DNA of 64,000 bases from Verrucomicrobiales bacterium (GTDB lineage: Bacteria; Verrucomicrobiota; Verrucomicrobiae; Limisphaerales; UBA1100): positions 1 to 64,000 of the forward strand of contig PBLV01000015.1 in NCBI GenBank assembly GCA_002721895.1, in the 5' to 3' direction. Both the position numbers and the translations under genes were made by a program. The notes beneath the pieces were generated by a model, which was given only the letters and a program-made list of their open reading frames with translations, was not told the origin of the DNA and did not search any database. Shown here piece after piece: positions 1-8,136 of the stretch (position 1 is the stretch's first letter; the number at the start of each line of letters is the position of its first letter).

Positions 1-497
1 TGTATTCCGGGCTGAACTCCGGGGGCAACGCCGACTCCAGGCTGCATGCCGGGCTGGACTCCGCCGACGCCAGGTTGGGCACCCGGAAAGCCACCAACAC
101 CCGGCTGCATGCCGGGCTGAACCCCAGGTTGCACGCCGGGAAAGCCACCAACACCCGGCTGCATGCCGGGCTGAACTCCGGGGGCAACGCCGACCCCAGG
201 CTGCATACCGGGCTGGACTCCACCGACACCAGGTTGCCCCGCGGGGAAGCCGCCACCGCCTGGCTGCATTCCAGGTTGAACGCCAACACCTGGTGGGATT
301 CCGGGCACTCCGACCCCGGGTTGCATGCCCGGTATTCCAACACCCACGCCGGGTTGGCCGCCAGCAGGCGTGCCGCTAGGATTAAAACCGAATCCCGGTG
401 CCGGGCCGCCCACTGCCAATCCCGTGAGAATCCATAGGGCAACGAGTGCCGTCAGGCCATTTGAGGCATGTTTAACCTGGCTTTGATTATTTTGCAT
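1..497 (-). CDS. Secreted Gly/Pro/Gln-rich repeat protein (3' end outside window)
   Basis: Read on the minus strand from ATG at 497, the frame stays open to the window edge (165 codons), so the C-terminus is missing. AAGGGAGCGGGAT just before the ATG gives a purine-rich ribosome site. The N-terminus has a hydrophobic stretch (about residues 14-30, [18 protein letters not shown]) that could be a signal peptide or anchor. From about residue 45 the protein is almost entirely short repeats of the types QPGVG, GMQPGVG and GGFPGVQPG. The DNA also carries longer higher-order copies: about 50 bases near 10-62 recur near 169-220. No catalytic domain is visible. The composition resembles secreted, unstructured or elastin/collagen-like bacterial proteins. 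Function is unknown. Confidence 0.72.
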   Translation of the reverse strand, partial: MQNNQSQVKHASNGLTALVALWILTGLAVGGPAPGFGFNPSGTPAGGQPGVGVGIPGMQPGVGVPGIPPGVGVQPGMQPGGGGFPAGQPGVGGVQPGMQPGVGVAPGVQPGMQPGVGGFPGVQPGVQPGMQPGVGGFPGAQPGVGGVQPGMQPGVGVAPGVQPGI

Positions 498-592
498 ATC
501 CCGCTCCCTTGATGTCGTAAACACAATCATGCATCGGCCAAAACTTCAAGAAAATTACCCCGATTTGACTGATTTGCAACCGATAATCCTCG

Positions 593-1816
593 TTATTTCC
601 CGATTCGAAACAGGTGCCGGTCTCCCTTGATGAAGAGATTGCCTTGGCTGATGGCGGGGCTGGCGAAGACTCCTTCGCCAACGGAATTTTCCGCGACAAT
701 ATCCAGTTTCTTCCCCGGTCGAATTATGCGGGTTGTTCCGTCATCGAATGTGAAATAAACCAGTCCCTCCGCGCTCACCAGGCTCGCGTGGGCGCCACGA
801 CTCATTTTCTCGCCTGCCCATTGGGCATCGCCTGTCTTGGCGTCGAAGCAACTGGCGAAGCCACGATCATTTACGAGCAGGAAATATTTTCCCGCACTGA
901 TGGGTGAGGGGACATAGCTCACCCAATTCGCTGTACGGTGGTGCCACATGATTTTTCCACTGTCGTCAATGACGCCGCGCCCGTCATGTTTCAGACCAAT
1001 GATATGGTGCTGGGGAAAGCCGCCCGTCATGAAAAGAAGGTTTGCTTCCGGATTGTAAACAATGGAGGCGACAAACTGTTGGGTGGGACCGTTGAGATAC
1101 CAGATGTTTTTGCCGGTGTCCGGATCATAACTGGCGACGGAGCGGTCGCCTGACAAGACCATTTGCGGCCGGCCACCCAAGTGGAAAATGGTGGGCACGC
1201 AATAACTTCGGGTCTGGTTTTGGCGCATGGTTTTCCAGAGGGTGTTGCCGTTGGCGCGATCGAGGGCGACGATGTAGGAGGGGCCGTCATGGTCTCCGTT
1301 GACAATCAGCTTCTCCTTCCAGATCACTGGGGAACTGCAGTAGCCATGCACGCTCTTGAAAACCCCCGGGCGCGCCCGCCACAGCAATTTGCCATCAAGG
1401 CTGTACGCGGCCACCACCATGTCCTTTTGATCTAGGAAGGACACATACACGCGCTCGCCGTCAGTCGCCGGGGTGCTGGAAGCCCGACTGTTCAGGCGAT
1501 GCACCCGCTCCAGCGGTGACTGAAGGACAACCTGTTTCCAAAGGATTTTCCCGGACATGCGATCCACGCAGAACAACAATCGTTCCTGTCGCGCCTCGTC
1601 ACAGGTGACGAGGAAAATCTTCTCCTCCCATACCACAGGTGATGCATGCCCCTTGCCGGGGATGGGTGTTTTCCACGCGATGTTTTTCGTGGGACTCCAG
1701 ATGGTGGGAATGTTTTTCTCCAGACTGGTGCCATCGCCACGCGGGCCTCGCCAACCCGGCCAGTTTTCTGCAGTGAGGCCGAGTGTGAGGATGGCGAGGG
1801 AAAATATGAATCGCAT
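593..1816 (-). CDS. PQQ-like beta-propeller secreted protein
   Basis: 407 residues with a signal peptide (about 1-16, RFIFSLAILTLGLTA). Right after it comes NWPGWRGPRGDG, the start typical of a large family of exported PQQ-like (BamB-type) propeller proteins in Planctomycetes and Verrucomicrobia. Repeats of the form G-K-x-L-W-K/R (GKILWKQ, GKLLWRA, GNTLWKT, GKIMWHH) mark the propeller blades, and ASP/SSP-V motifs recur at blade starts. The family usually lacks proof of enzymatic activity; some members bind PQQ, many are thought to be scaffolds. It lies downstream of the eboF-like gene in the same direction with a 57-base gap, so co-transcription is possible but unproven. Confidence 0.85.
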   Translation of the reverse strand: MRFIFSLAILTLGLTAENWPGWRGPRGDGTSLEKNIPTIWSPTKNIAWKTPIPGKGHASPVVWEEKIFLVTCDEARQERLLFCVDRMSGKILWKQVVLQSPLERVHRLNSRASSTPATDGERVYVSFLDQKDMVVAAYSLDGKLLWRARPGVFKSVHGYCSSPVIWKEKLIVNGDHDGPSYIVALDRANGNTLWKTMRQNQTRSYCVPTIFHLGGRPQMVLSGDRSVASYDPDTGKNIWYLNGPTQQFVASIVYNPEANLLFMTGGFPQHHIIGLKHDGRGVIDDSGKIMWHHRTANWVSYVPSPISAGKYFLLVNDRGFASCFDAKTGDAQWAGEKMSRGAHASLVSAEGLVYFTFDDGTTRIIRPGKKLDIVAENSVGEGVFASPAISQGNLFIKGDRHLFRIGK

Positions 1817-1873
1817 GGGGGTATTTTAGGCGGCTGAAGATGGGGTGCAAGATGTCAGTGCGCGAGGAGGCCG

Positions 1874-3283
1874 TTAGCGTGCTTCCTCTCCTATCACCGC
1901 GCGCTCAATGATAGCCCGGACATCAGTGGAATCGATCACTTCATCGGGCAGCCAATCAGGTTCTGGGGAAATGATTACCGGCCAATCGGCCCGGCTTACG
2001 GGGCGGCAGCCGTGGGAGCCTTTGACCAGCGAGGCGTCCAGCGGGATGACATCCATCAACATGCGGAAGCCGAGCTTCTTTTGCAGCAGCCGCCAGGCAA
2101 TGCGGGCTTTTGGGAAACCAATTCGGGGATCGATAAACAACTCGGCCGGGTCGTAGCCGGGCTTGCGGTGAATATCCACCGTGCGGGCAAAGTCTGGCGC
2201 GCGCGCATCATCCTGCCAGTAGTAGTACGTGAACCACGCATCCTCCTCGGCGATGGCGATCAGATCTCCTGCGCGCCCATGTGCTACGCCGCGCTCGTTT
2301 TTTCCCCCGTCATCCAGCACAAACTGGACGCCGTCCGTCTTCTCCAGCAGTGCCTGCACGGGCTTGATAATGGCCGGGTCGTTTATGTAAACGTGCGCCA
2401 CTTGATGATCCGCCACGACAAACGCCCGGCTTGCGCCTGGGTCTAACAACTCCAGTCCCAATTCCTCCTTGATGGATAGCCAGCCTTGATCGCGGAAAAG
2501 CCGGTTCAGGTGAATGGGGCGATGGACTTCTGAAAGGCCATATTCCGAAAGCAACAAAACCCTCACTCCGCGCTCTTCATAAAACTTGACCAGATCGGCC
2601 ACCAATTCGTCAGCCAAATACAAGTCATCTCTGGCCTCCTTGGCCTCCGGTCCCAAGCGTTGCAGGTTGTAATCCAGATGTGGCAGGGAAACCAATGACA
2701 ACGTTGGCGAATGTTTCTCCTCGATCCAGCGCGCCGAGTCAGCAATCCAACGCGTGGCGCAATCCGGTGTACCTTGCGGAGTCTGGACACCCGCCGCCGG
2801 CCCCCAGAAACCCGGGAAGGGAAATTCCCCCAAGTCATGCTTGATCGCCTCGCGCATTTTCATCGGCGACGTGTATACGTCAAACACCTTGCGTCCATCT
2901 GCGGGATACATGGGGCGCGGCGTGATGCTCCAATTCGCGCCCGAGTACATGTTGTACCACCAGAACACCTTCGCGCAGGTAAATTCCCCATCCTTTGCCC
3001 TTAGGCTTTCCCAGATTTTTGAGGCGCCCACAAGGTGGTTGGATTGTTTCCAGAACTGCACCTCCGCCAGTTCTCGGTTGTACCACCCGTTACCTACAAT
3101 CCCATGGCTGGAAGGCGTCTGTCCGGTGAGATAATTGGATTGCGCCGTGGTGGTTACCGCGGGAAACGCCGGATCGATAAACGCCCGCCGTCCGTTGTTG
3201 CGGTAGAGCCGGGCAAACCGCATGTCCCGGGTAATGTGTCGATCGCACATTCCCACCACGTTCAAGACTGCGATGCGGTTCAT
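1874..3283 (-). CDS. Type I phosphodiesterase / nucleotide pyrophosphatase family protein, EboF-like
   Basis: 469 residues of the alkaline-phosphatase superfamily. PAFPAVTTTAQSNYLTG (39-53) matches the region holding the nucleophilic Thr and is followed by SSHGIVGNGWYN (58-69), as in nucleotide pyrophosphatases. Further metal-ligand candidates are LPHLDY (about 200), SEYGLSEVHRPIH and VAHGRAGDL. No signal peptide is visible, so it is probably cytoplasmic. The eboD-like gene ends 24 bases upstream in the same direction. The pair matches the eboD and eboF members of the ebo cluster, known from algae and bacteria and linked to export of secondary metabolites in cyanobacteria. Substrate unknown. 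Confidence 0.75.
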   Translation of the reverse strand: MNRIAVLNVVGMCDRHITRDMRFARLYRNNGRRAFIDPAFPAVTTTAQSNYLTGQTPSSHGIVGNGWYNRELAEVQFWKQSNHLVGASKIWESLRAKDGEFTCAKVFWWYNMYSGANWSITPRPMYPADGRKVFDVYTSPMKMREAIKHDLGEFPFPGFWGPAAGVQTPQGTPDCATRWIADSARWIEEKHSPTLSLVSLPHLDYNLQRLGPEAKEARDDLYLADELVADLVKFYEERGVRVLLLSEYGLSEVHRPIHLNRLFRDQGWLSIKEELGLELLDPGASRAFVVADHQVAHVYINDPAIIKPVQALLEKTDGVQFVLDDGGKNERGVAHGRAGDLIAIAEEDAWFTYYYWQDDARAPDFARTVDIHRKPGYDPAELFIDPRIGFPKARIAWRLLQKKLGFRMLMDVIPLDASLVKGSHGCRPVSRADWPVIISPEPDWLPDEVIDSTDVRAIIERAVIGEEAR

Positions 3284-3307
3284 GGACTTACGCGGGCCAG
3301 TGGATAA

Positions 3308-4507
3308 TCAACCATGTGCCGGGATGATCTTGCCATCCTCTTCCGCATGGCCCCGCGCCTGCAACTCGTGGATCGCCCCCAACACCTTGGGCACATTCAT
3401 CTCGTGCACTTCAAAGCCCTCGCCAATGGAGCGGAGCAACGTGATGGTCAGGCGTCCACCTAGGTGCTCGCGGAATTCCTCCAAGCCCTCCAGCACTACC
3501 AGTTTGCCATCTTCGCCTTCGTGTAACAAATCGCTGGCCCAAAGGGAGAAGCCGAGCCGTTCCAGTAGGCGTAGAATGCGGTCGCAATCAGCCGCCCATA
3601 AGTGCCCCATCTCGCGGGCGTAGATACAATCCAGTGCTATCCCCACTGCTACTGCCTCGCCGTGGCGTATACGATACTCAGAAATCTGCTCCAGCTTGTG
3701 CGCTGCCCAGTGGCCGAAATCAAGTGGCCGCGCCGACCCCATTTCAAAGGGGTCTCCACTGGTGGCAATATGATTCATATGCAGTTCCGCGCACCGATGG
3801 ATTAACCGTTGCATCGCCGCCGGTTCAAAACTCCGCAGTCCATCCGCGTCCTTCTCAATCTGTTCAAAAAATTTCGTGTCACGAATGCAGGCCACCTTGA
3901 CGGCCTCCACGTATCCATTGCGTTTGTCACGCGACGACAATGTGGCAAGCAGTTGAAAATCATTAATTACTGCAAAAGGCGGAGCAAATGTGCCAATGAA
4001 ATTCTTTTTTCCAAACGCATTGATGCCATTCTTGACGCCCACGCCAGAGTCATCCTGGCTGAGTGTCGTCGTGGGGATGCGAATGTGCCGAATCCCCCGG
4101 TGTGCCGTGGCCGCGGCCAACCCCACCATGTCAAGTAACGCCCCGCCGCCAACACAAATCAGGTACGAATGGCGGTCAATATGGTAACGATCAATTTGAG
4201 AGTGAACCTCTGAGACGTGGAAGTAGGAATTCTTGGTGCGCTCCCCGCCTTCCATGACCACGGGCGCGGCCACCAGGCAAAGCGAGTCCTCGTGAGTCTT
4301 AAAATAGGCTTCAATTTGGCGCGTCAAGGTTGGCTGGGCTACAGCCAGTGCTTCGTCGAGAACCAGTAATACTTTTCGCGGTTCTCGGTTTTCGCCATCC
4401 ACCAAGATATCTCGCAACGTCGCGTTCTCAGTATCGAAGACATTCTGTGTGAACAGCACTTGATGCCGCCAATTCACCGTCACGGTGCGTTCAATCCGGG
4501 AGGACAT
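3308..4507 (-). CDS. Dehydroquinate-synthase-like sugar phosphate cyclase, EboD-like
   Basis: 399 residues from ATG at 4507; a longer reading to 4579 adds 24 residues that do not look like the family. Family motifs: GGERTK (87-92), the NAD-binding GGGALLD (120-126) and RIPTTTLSQDDSGVGVKNG. Later the protein has GSARPLDFGHWAAHKLE where true 3-dehydroquinate synthases have LNFGHTxGHAIE. That variant is what I recall for EboD, so I favour the ebo paralogue over shikimate AroB. It lies directly upstream of the eboF-like gene; eboA, B, C and E are not in the window. The reaction in ebo clusters is not established. It is divergent from hemL with a 103-base gap. Confidence 0.78.
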   Translation of the reverse strand: MSSRIERTVTVNWRHQVLFTQNVFDTENATLRDILVDGENREPRKVLLVLDEALAVAQPTLTRQIEAYFKTHEDSLCLVAAPVVMEGGERTKNSYFHVSEVHSQIDRYHIDRHSYLICVGGGALLDMVGLAAATAHRGIRHIRIPTTTLSQDDSGVGVKNGINAFGKKNFIGTFAPPFAVINDFQLLATLSSRDKRNGYVEAVKVACIRDTKFFEQIEKDADGLRSFEPAAMQRLIHRCAELHMNHIATSGDPFEMGSARPLDFGHWAAHKLEQISEYRIRHGEAVAVGIALDCIYAREMGHLWAADCDRILRLLERLGFSLWASDLLHEGEDGKLVVLEGLEEFREHLGGRLTITLLRSIGEGFEVHEMNVPKVLGAIHELQARGHAEEDGKIIPAHG

Positions 4508-4610
4508 GCCGGCGAAGGTTGCAGATTTGCAGCCACAAGGCAATTCCTGATGATGAAGGAATATTTGAATACTCGCCACTGGACGGTTCGCTCGCTATGC
4601 TCCGCGCCCC

Positions 4611-5897
4611 ATGATTTCTCGCGACAAATCGGACGCATTATTTAAGGCCGCGCTGGAGCACATTCCGGGTGGGGTGAACTCGCCGGTGCGGGCGTTTCGC
4701 GGGGTGGGCGGGGATCCGTTCTTTGTGGATCGCGCGGAGGGCGCGCGGGTTTGGGACGTGGATGGGAACGAGTACATCGACTACGTGGGCACGTGGGGGC
4801 CGGCGATTTTGGGGCACGCGCATCCGAGGATCATCGAGGCGGTGCGCGAGGCGGCGGGGCGGGGGACGAGCTTTGGCATCCCGAACCCGCTGGAGGTGCG
4901 GATGGCGGAGGTGGTAAAGGCGGCCGTCGGCAGCGTGGAAAAGGTGCGGGTGTGCAACTCGGGCACGGAGGCGTGCATGTCGGCCATCCGCATCGCGCGC
5001 GGGTTTACGGATCGGCCGAAGATTATAAAATTTGACGGGTGTTATCATGGCCACGCGGATTCGCTGCTGGTGCGGGCGGGGTCGGGCGCGCTGACTTTTG
5101 GCAACCCGGACAGTGGCGGCGTGCCGGCCGAGTTCACCGCGCACACCATCGTGGTGCCGTTCAATGACGAGGCGGCCGTGCGCGAGGCCTTCGCGGCGAA
5201 TGCGGGGCAAGTGGCGGGGGTGATCCTGGAACCAGTGCCGGCCAATGCGGGGTTGTATTTGCCGCGCGAGGGTTTATTGGAATTCCTGAGGGAAGTTTGC
5301 ACGGCGGAGGGAGCGCTCTTGATTTTCGACGAGGTGATGACGGGCTTCCGCGTGGCGATGGGCGGAGCTCAGGAGCGCTTCGGCATCACGCCGGACTTGA
5401 GCTGCTTCGGCAAAATTATTGGGGGCGGTCTGCCCGTGGGCGCCTTCGGAGGTCGTGCGGAGGTGATGGACGTGCTCGCGCCGGACGGGCCCGTGTACCA
5501 AGCGGGGACATTGAGCGGCAATCCGCTGGCAATGGCGGCAGGAATTGCGGCGCTGGAGGAATTGGAGTCGGCCGGTGTGCACGAGCGGCTGGAGGCAATG
5601 GGCGCGCGGCTGGAGGCGGGCATGAAGCAGGCTGCGGCGGATGCGGCTGTGCCGGTGCAGTTCCAGCGCATCGCGTCGATGTCGTGCGGCTATTTCACCG
5701 ACACGCCGGTGCACAACCTCGACGGGGCCATGGGAAGCGACCGGGATTTGTTTAAAAAGTATTTCCATGGGATGCTTGCGGAGGGAATTTACTTGGCGCC
5801 ATCAGCCTTCGAGGCGGGCTTCATTTCCGCGGCGCACACGGAGGAGGACATCGACCGCACGATCGACGCGGCGGGCCGAGTGTTGGCGGGGTTGTAG
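4611..5897 (+). CDS. hemL: Glutamate-1-semialdehyde 2,1-aminomutase
   Basis: 428 residues, the normal family length. PLP-dependent class III aminotransferase fold that converts glutamate-1-semialdehyde to 5-aminolevulinate in the C5 route to tetrapyrroles. Visible landmarks: IPGGVNSPVRAF (18-29), CNSGTEACMSAIR (115-127) for phosphate binding, YHGHAD (145-150), IFDEVMTGFR (238-247), and the Schiff-base lysine K268 in SCFGKIIGGGLP. Start at ATG 4611; no strong Shine-Dalgarno is visible. It heads a tight run hemL-ruvX-truA (2-base gap, then a 4-base overlap), probably one transcript. Confidence 0.96.
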   Translation: MISRDKSDALFKAALEHIPGGVNSPVRAFRGVGGDPFFVDRAEGARVWDVDGNEYIDYVGTWGPAILGHAHPRIIEAVREAAGRGTSFGIPNPLEVRMAEVVKAAVGSVEKVRVCNSGTEACMSAIRIARGFTDRPKIIKFDGCYHGHADSLLVRAGSGALTFGNPDSGGVPAEFTAHTIVVPFNDEAAVREAFAANAGQVAGVILEPVPANAGLYLPREGLLEFLREVCTAEGALLIFDEVMTGFRVAMGGAQERFGITPDLSCFGKIIGGGLPVGAFGGRAEVMDVLAPDGPVYQAGTLSGNPLAMAAGIAALEELESAGVHERLEAMGARLEAGMKQAAADAAVPVQFQRIASMSCGYFTDTPVHNLDGAMGSDRDLFKKYFHGMLAEGIYLAPSAFEAGFISAAHTEEDIDRTIDAAGRVLAGL

Positions 5898-5899
5898 TC

Positions 5900-6313
5900 A
5901 TGCGGGTTCTGGCCATTGATCACGGGACGAAGCGGATGGGGATTGCGGTGAGCGATGAGCTGGGGATGTTGGCGCAGCCGGTGGGGTTTATCGCGGCGGA
6001 GCCGTTTGAGGATTTTCTTTCCGAGTTGAAGGGGTTGCTGGCGGAGTGGGAGGTGGAGCAGATCTTGGTGGGGATGCCGCGGAACATGGACGGGAGCTAC
6101 GGGCCGCAGGCGTTGAAGGTGCAGGATTTCGTGGCGGTGTTGAAGCGGGCGGTGTCGCAACCGGTGAAGACTTGGGACGAGCGGCTGACGACGGTGCAGG
6201 CGGCAGGCAAGCTGCGGGCAAGCGGCAAGAAGGCAAAGCAGCAAAAGGAGAAGGTGGACGCGGCCGCGGCGGCGGTGTTGTTGCAGGGGTATCTGGACAG
6301 CTTTGCCTTATGA
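5900..6313 (+). CDS. ruvX: Putative pre-16S rRNA nuclease / Holliday junction resolvase-like protein (YqgF/RuvX)
   Basis: 137 residues with an RNase H-like fold. MRVLAIDHGTKRMGIAVSD (1-19) holds the first catalytic Asp (D7) and the GxKRxG/AVSD signature. ILVGMPRNMDGSYG (55-68) and WDERLTT (92-98) are the other family blocks, and VDAAAAAVLLQ (119-129) supplies the last acidic residue (D120). The family matures the 16S rRNA 5' end in E. coli; the resolvase name is historical. Its stop overlaps the truA start (ATGA). Confidence 0.94.
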   Translation: MRVLAIDHGTKRMGIAVSDELGMLAQPVGFIAAEPFEDFLSELKGLLAEWEVEQILVGMPRNMDGSYGPQALKVQDFVAVLKRAVSQPVKTWDERLTTVQAAGKLRASGKKAKQQKEKVDAAAAAVLLQGYLDSFAL

Positions 6314-7074
6314 AGGGCGGGGTGGAGTTCGTGAGGCTTCGGCTCACAGTTGCGTATGACGGCTCGGGGTACGCTGGGTGGCAGGTGCAAAAAAAGGACG
6401 TGACGGTGCAGCAGCGGTTGGAGGAGGCGCTGCGGAAGTTGTTTGCGGGGGTGAAGCGGGTTCACGGGTCGAGCCGCACGGACACGGGGGTGCACGCGAT
6501 GGGGATGGTGGCGCACGTGGACATTGCGCGGGCGGAGTTGAAGATGGATGAACGGAAGTTGCTGCTGGCAGTGAATGCGTTCCTGCCGGGAGACATCCGG
6601 GTGAGCGAGGTGCGGCGGGCGAAGGCGGATTTTCATGCGCGGTTTGATGCAAAGGGGAAGCAGTATCGTTACATGATCTGGAATCACCCGGCGATGAATC
6701 CGCTGCTGCGGGATCGCGCGTGGCATGTGCCGGTGCCGCTGGACGTGGACCGCATGCAGCGGGCGGCAAAGTTGTTCGTGGGCCGCAAGGATTTCAAGTC
6801 GTTCGCCACCACGCGCGAATATGAGATGGAAAGCACGGTGCGGCGCGTGACGGCCTGCAAGGTGTACGCGCGCGGCAGCGAGCTGACGGTGGTGATGGAA
6901 GGCGAGGGGTTTTTATACAAGATGTGCCGGGGAATCGTGGGCACGCTGGTGCGCGTGGGCGAGCGGAAGCTGACGCAACGGGAGATTCGGGAGATTTTCC
7001 GCCTGCGAGATCGCCGCGTGGCGGGGATGAATGCGCCGGCTTGTGGGTTGTGTTTGTGGCGTGTGGTTTATTAG
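6310..7074 (+). CDS. truA: tRNA pseudouridine(38-40) synthase
   Basis: 254 residues from ATG 6310, which overlaps the ruvX stop. The frame is open further upstream, but that part is only the ruvX region in another frame. LRLTVAYDGSGYAGWQ (10-25) is the TruA start and RTDTGVHA (56-63) carries the catalytic Asp58. KQYRYMIWN and GEGFLYKMCRGIVGTLVRVG complete the family pattern. The enzyme makes pseudouridine at positions 38-40 of the anticodon arm. Length fits the family (about 250-270). Confidence 0.95.
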   Translation: MKGGVEFVRLRLTVAYDGSGYAGWQVQKKDVTVQQRLEEALRKLFAGVKRVHGSSRTDTGVHAMGMVAHVDIARAELKMDERKLLLAVNAFLPGDIRVSEVRRAKADFHARFDAKGKQYRYMIWNHPAMNPLLRDRAWHVPVPLDVDRMQRAAKLFVGRKDFKSFATTREYEMESTVRRVTACKVYARGSELTVVMEGEGFLYKMCRGIVGTLVRVGERKLTQREIREIFRLRDRRVAGMNAPACGLCLWRVVY

Positions 7075-7100
7075 TGATCAGAAATCAGTGATCGAGTGAT
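7075..7100. repeat. ATCAGT/GATCA short dispersed repeat, copy 1
   Basis: Directly after the truA stop is a run of TGATCA/ATCAGTGATC words. The same vocabulary recurs at 7396-7420 and, longer, at 56002-56074. All copies sit in gaps between genes. Function unknown. Confidence 0.5.
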
Positions 7101-7216
7101 GGCGCAGCCAAAAGATAGATGACAAATTCTGTTCAAAACATGGGAAACAAATTTTGGATTGGGGATTGCCCATTGGGAGCCTCATTGGTGGGAATGATTG
7201 GCCTGGAGGGCCATTT

Positions 7217-7367
7217 GAGAATAGCCCAGCGTTTTAACGCTGGGATGGGGCGGTGGTTTCCCGTCTAGTCCCGGAGGGACGGGTGAAATTGCCCGGTTTC
7301 AGCCGTCCCGCTGGGACTGCTTGTTGAGCCGCCAACGACCCCAGCACTAAAGTGCTGGGCTATTCTC
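7217..7367. repeat. 151-bp composite palindromic element
   Basis: The element is bounded by a perfect 14-base inverted repeat, GAGAATAGCCCAGC (7217-7230) and GCTGGGCTATTCTC (7354-7367). Each end also folds alone: CCCAGCG-TTTTAA-CGCTGGG on the left and CCCAGCAC-TAAA-GTGCTGGG on the right. The middle holds further self-complementary GC blocks, TCCCGGAGGGACGGG and GTCCCGCTGGGAC. It contains no ORF. The shape is that of a REP/BIME-like or non-autonomous palindromic mobile element. It fills most of the 352-base gap between truA and trmL. Confidence 0.7.
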
Positions 7368-7395
7368 GTGTGCACATCCGGTGCGCTTGGGTTTT

Positions 7396-7420
7396 CACTG
7401 AATACTGGTCACTGATTACT
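7396..7420. repeat. ATCAGT/CTGATTACT short dispersed repeat, copy 2
   Basis: CACTGAATACTGGTCACTG followed by ATTACTTAAAAAATG leads straight into trmL. The same arrangement (CACTGATTACTTTTTAAAAATG) precedes xseA at 56082. A poly-A run rather than a Shine-Dalgarno lies before both start codons. Confidence 0.5.
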
Positions 7421-7426
7421 TAAAAA

Positions 7427-7891
7427 ATGAACATCGTCCTCGTCGAGCCTGAGATTCCTCCCAACACCGGCAACGTGGCACGCCTTTGCGCCGCGACAAA
7501 ATCCCCGCTGCATCTTGTCGGTCCATTGGGGTTTCGGCTGGATGACTCGACGCTGCGGCGGGCGGGCATGGATTACTGGCGGCAGGTGGAGTGGCGGGCT
7601 TGGGGGAGTTGGGAGGAGTTTCTGGCGGCGAAGGGTGAGGGGCGGCTTTGGCTGGTGGAGCAGGGTGGGCCGGTGCGGTATGACTCGGTTTCGTTTGGGG
7701 CGGAGAATTACTTGGTGTTTGGGCGGGAGACGGCGGGGTTGCCGCGGGGGTTGCTGGAGGCGCACGCGGATTCCTGGCTGCGCATCCCAATGTTTAATGC
7801 GGAGGCGCGGTCGCTGAACTTGGCCAACTGTGTTTCACTGGTACTTTACGAGGCGCTCCGGCAGCAGGGGTTTGCGGGAGAATTGGATTGA
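7427..7891 (+). CDS. trmL: tRNA (cytidine(34)-2'-O)-methyltransferase
   Basis: 154 residues, a minimal SPOUT methyltransferase. MNIVLVEPEIPPNTGNVARLC (1-21) is the TrmL/YibK N-terminal signature, YLVFGRETAGLP binds the cofactor, and NAEARSLNLANCVSLVLYE forms the trefoil knot at the C-terminus. It 2'-O-methylates the wobble base of some tRNAs. The start has no clear Shine-Dalgarno and is preceded by a poly-A run. It is followed by the SAM riboswitch leader of the next operon. Confidence 0.94.
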   Translation: MNIVLVEPEIPPNTGNVARLCAATKSPLHLVGPLGFRLDDSTLRRAGMDYWRQVEWRAWGSWEEFLAAKGEGRLWLVEQGGPVRYDSVSFGAENYLVFGRETAGLPRGLLEAHADSWLRIPMFNAEARSLNLANCVSLVLYEALRQQGFAGELD

Positions 7892-7936
7892 CGGGCGGGC
7901 GCGCGGGCGTATGCTGGCCGCGTTCCCTTACAGGAA

Positions 7937-8058
7937 ACTCATTAAGAGTGGCTGAGGAATCTGGTCCGATGAAGCCACGGCAACCGGTCGGGACGCGCCG
8001 TCCCGATGTCCAGGTGCCAAATCCAGCCGGTGGGCGAAAGCCAGCCGGGAAGATGAGT
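7937..8058 (+). promoter_or_regulatory. SAM-I (S-box) riboswitch aptamer
   Basis: The region shows S-box consensus blocks in the right order: AAGAGTGGCTGAGGAA, CTGGTCCGATGAAGCCACGGC, AACCGG, then CAGGTGCCAAATCCAG, and a 3' part with GCGAAAGC. Helix P1 is formed by ACTCAT (7937-7942) and ATGAGT (8053-8058). S-box aptamers bind S-adenosylmethionine and normally control methionine or sulfur genes. Here the next gene is a threonine-synthase-like enzyme followed by a sulfur-carrier protein. I did not run a covariance search; the call rests on reading the conserved core. Confidence 0.9.
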
Positions 8059-8078
8059 GGAGGCGCAAAGAATTTTGC

Positions 8079-8105
8079 ACCCGCTCATTTATGGGCGGGT
8101 TTTTT
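8079..8105 (+). terminator. Riboswitch-controlled intrinsic terminator
   Basis: ACCCGC (8079-8084) pairs with GCGGGT (8095-8100) and is followed by a T run (8100-8105). The 3' strand of P1, ATGAGTGG (8053-8060), can instead pair with CCGCTCAT (8081-8088), with one G-U wobble, which would destroy the terminator. With SAM bound P1 holds that strand and the terminator forms, giving an OFF switch. Confidence 0.85.
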
Positions 8106-8136
8106 ATTGGCCCGCGAGAATTTAAACGACAACGAC

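Noticed and set aside
1..380. Repeats that could suggest a CRISPR array or minisatellite
   Set aside because: Repeats are irregular, codon-phased and encode QPGV-type peptide repeats; there are no unique spacers.
75..437. Plus-strand 120-residue Arg/His-rich frame
   Set aside because: Shadow of the minus-strand repeat protein; the minus frame has a start, ribosome site and signal-like segment.
3308..4507. Shikimate-pathway aroB
   Set aside because: The late motif (PLDFGHWAAHKLE) and the eboF-like neighbour fit EboD better; aroB kept only as an alternative.
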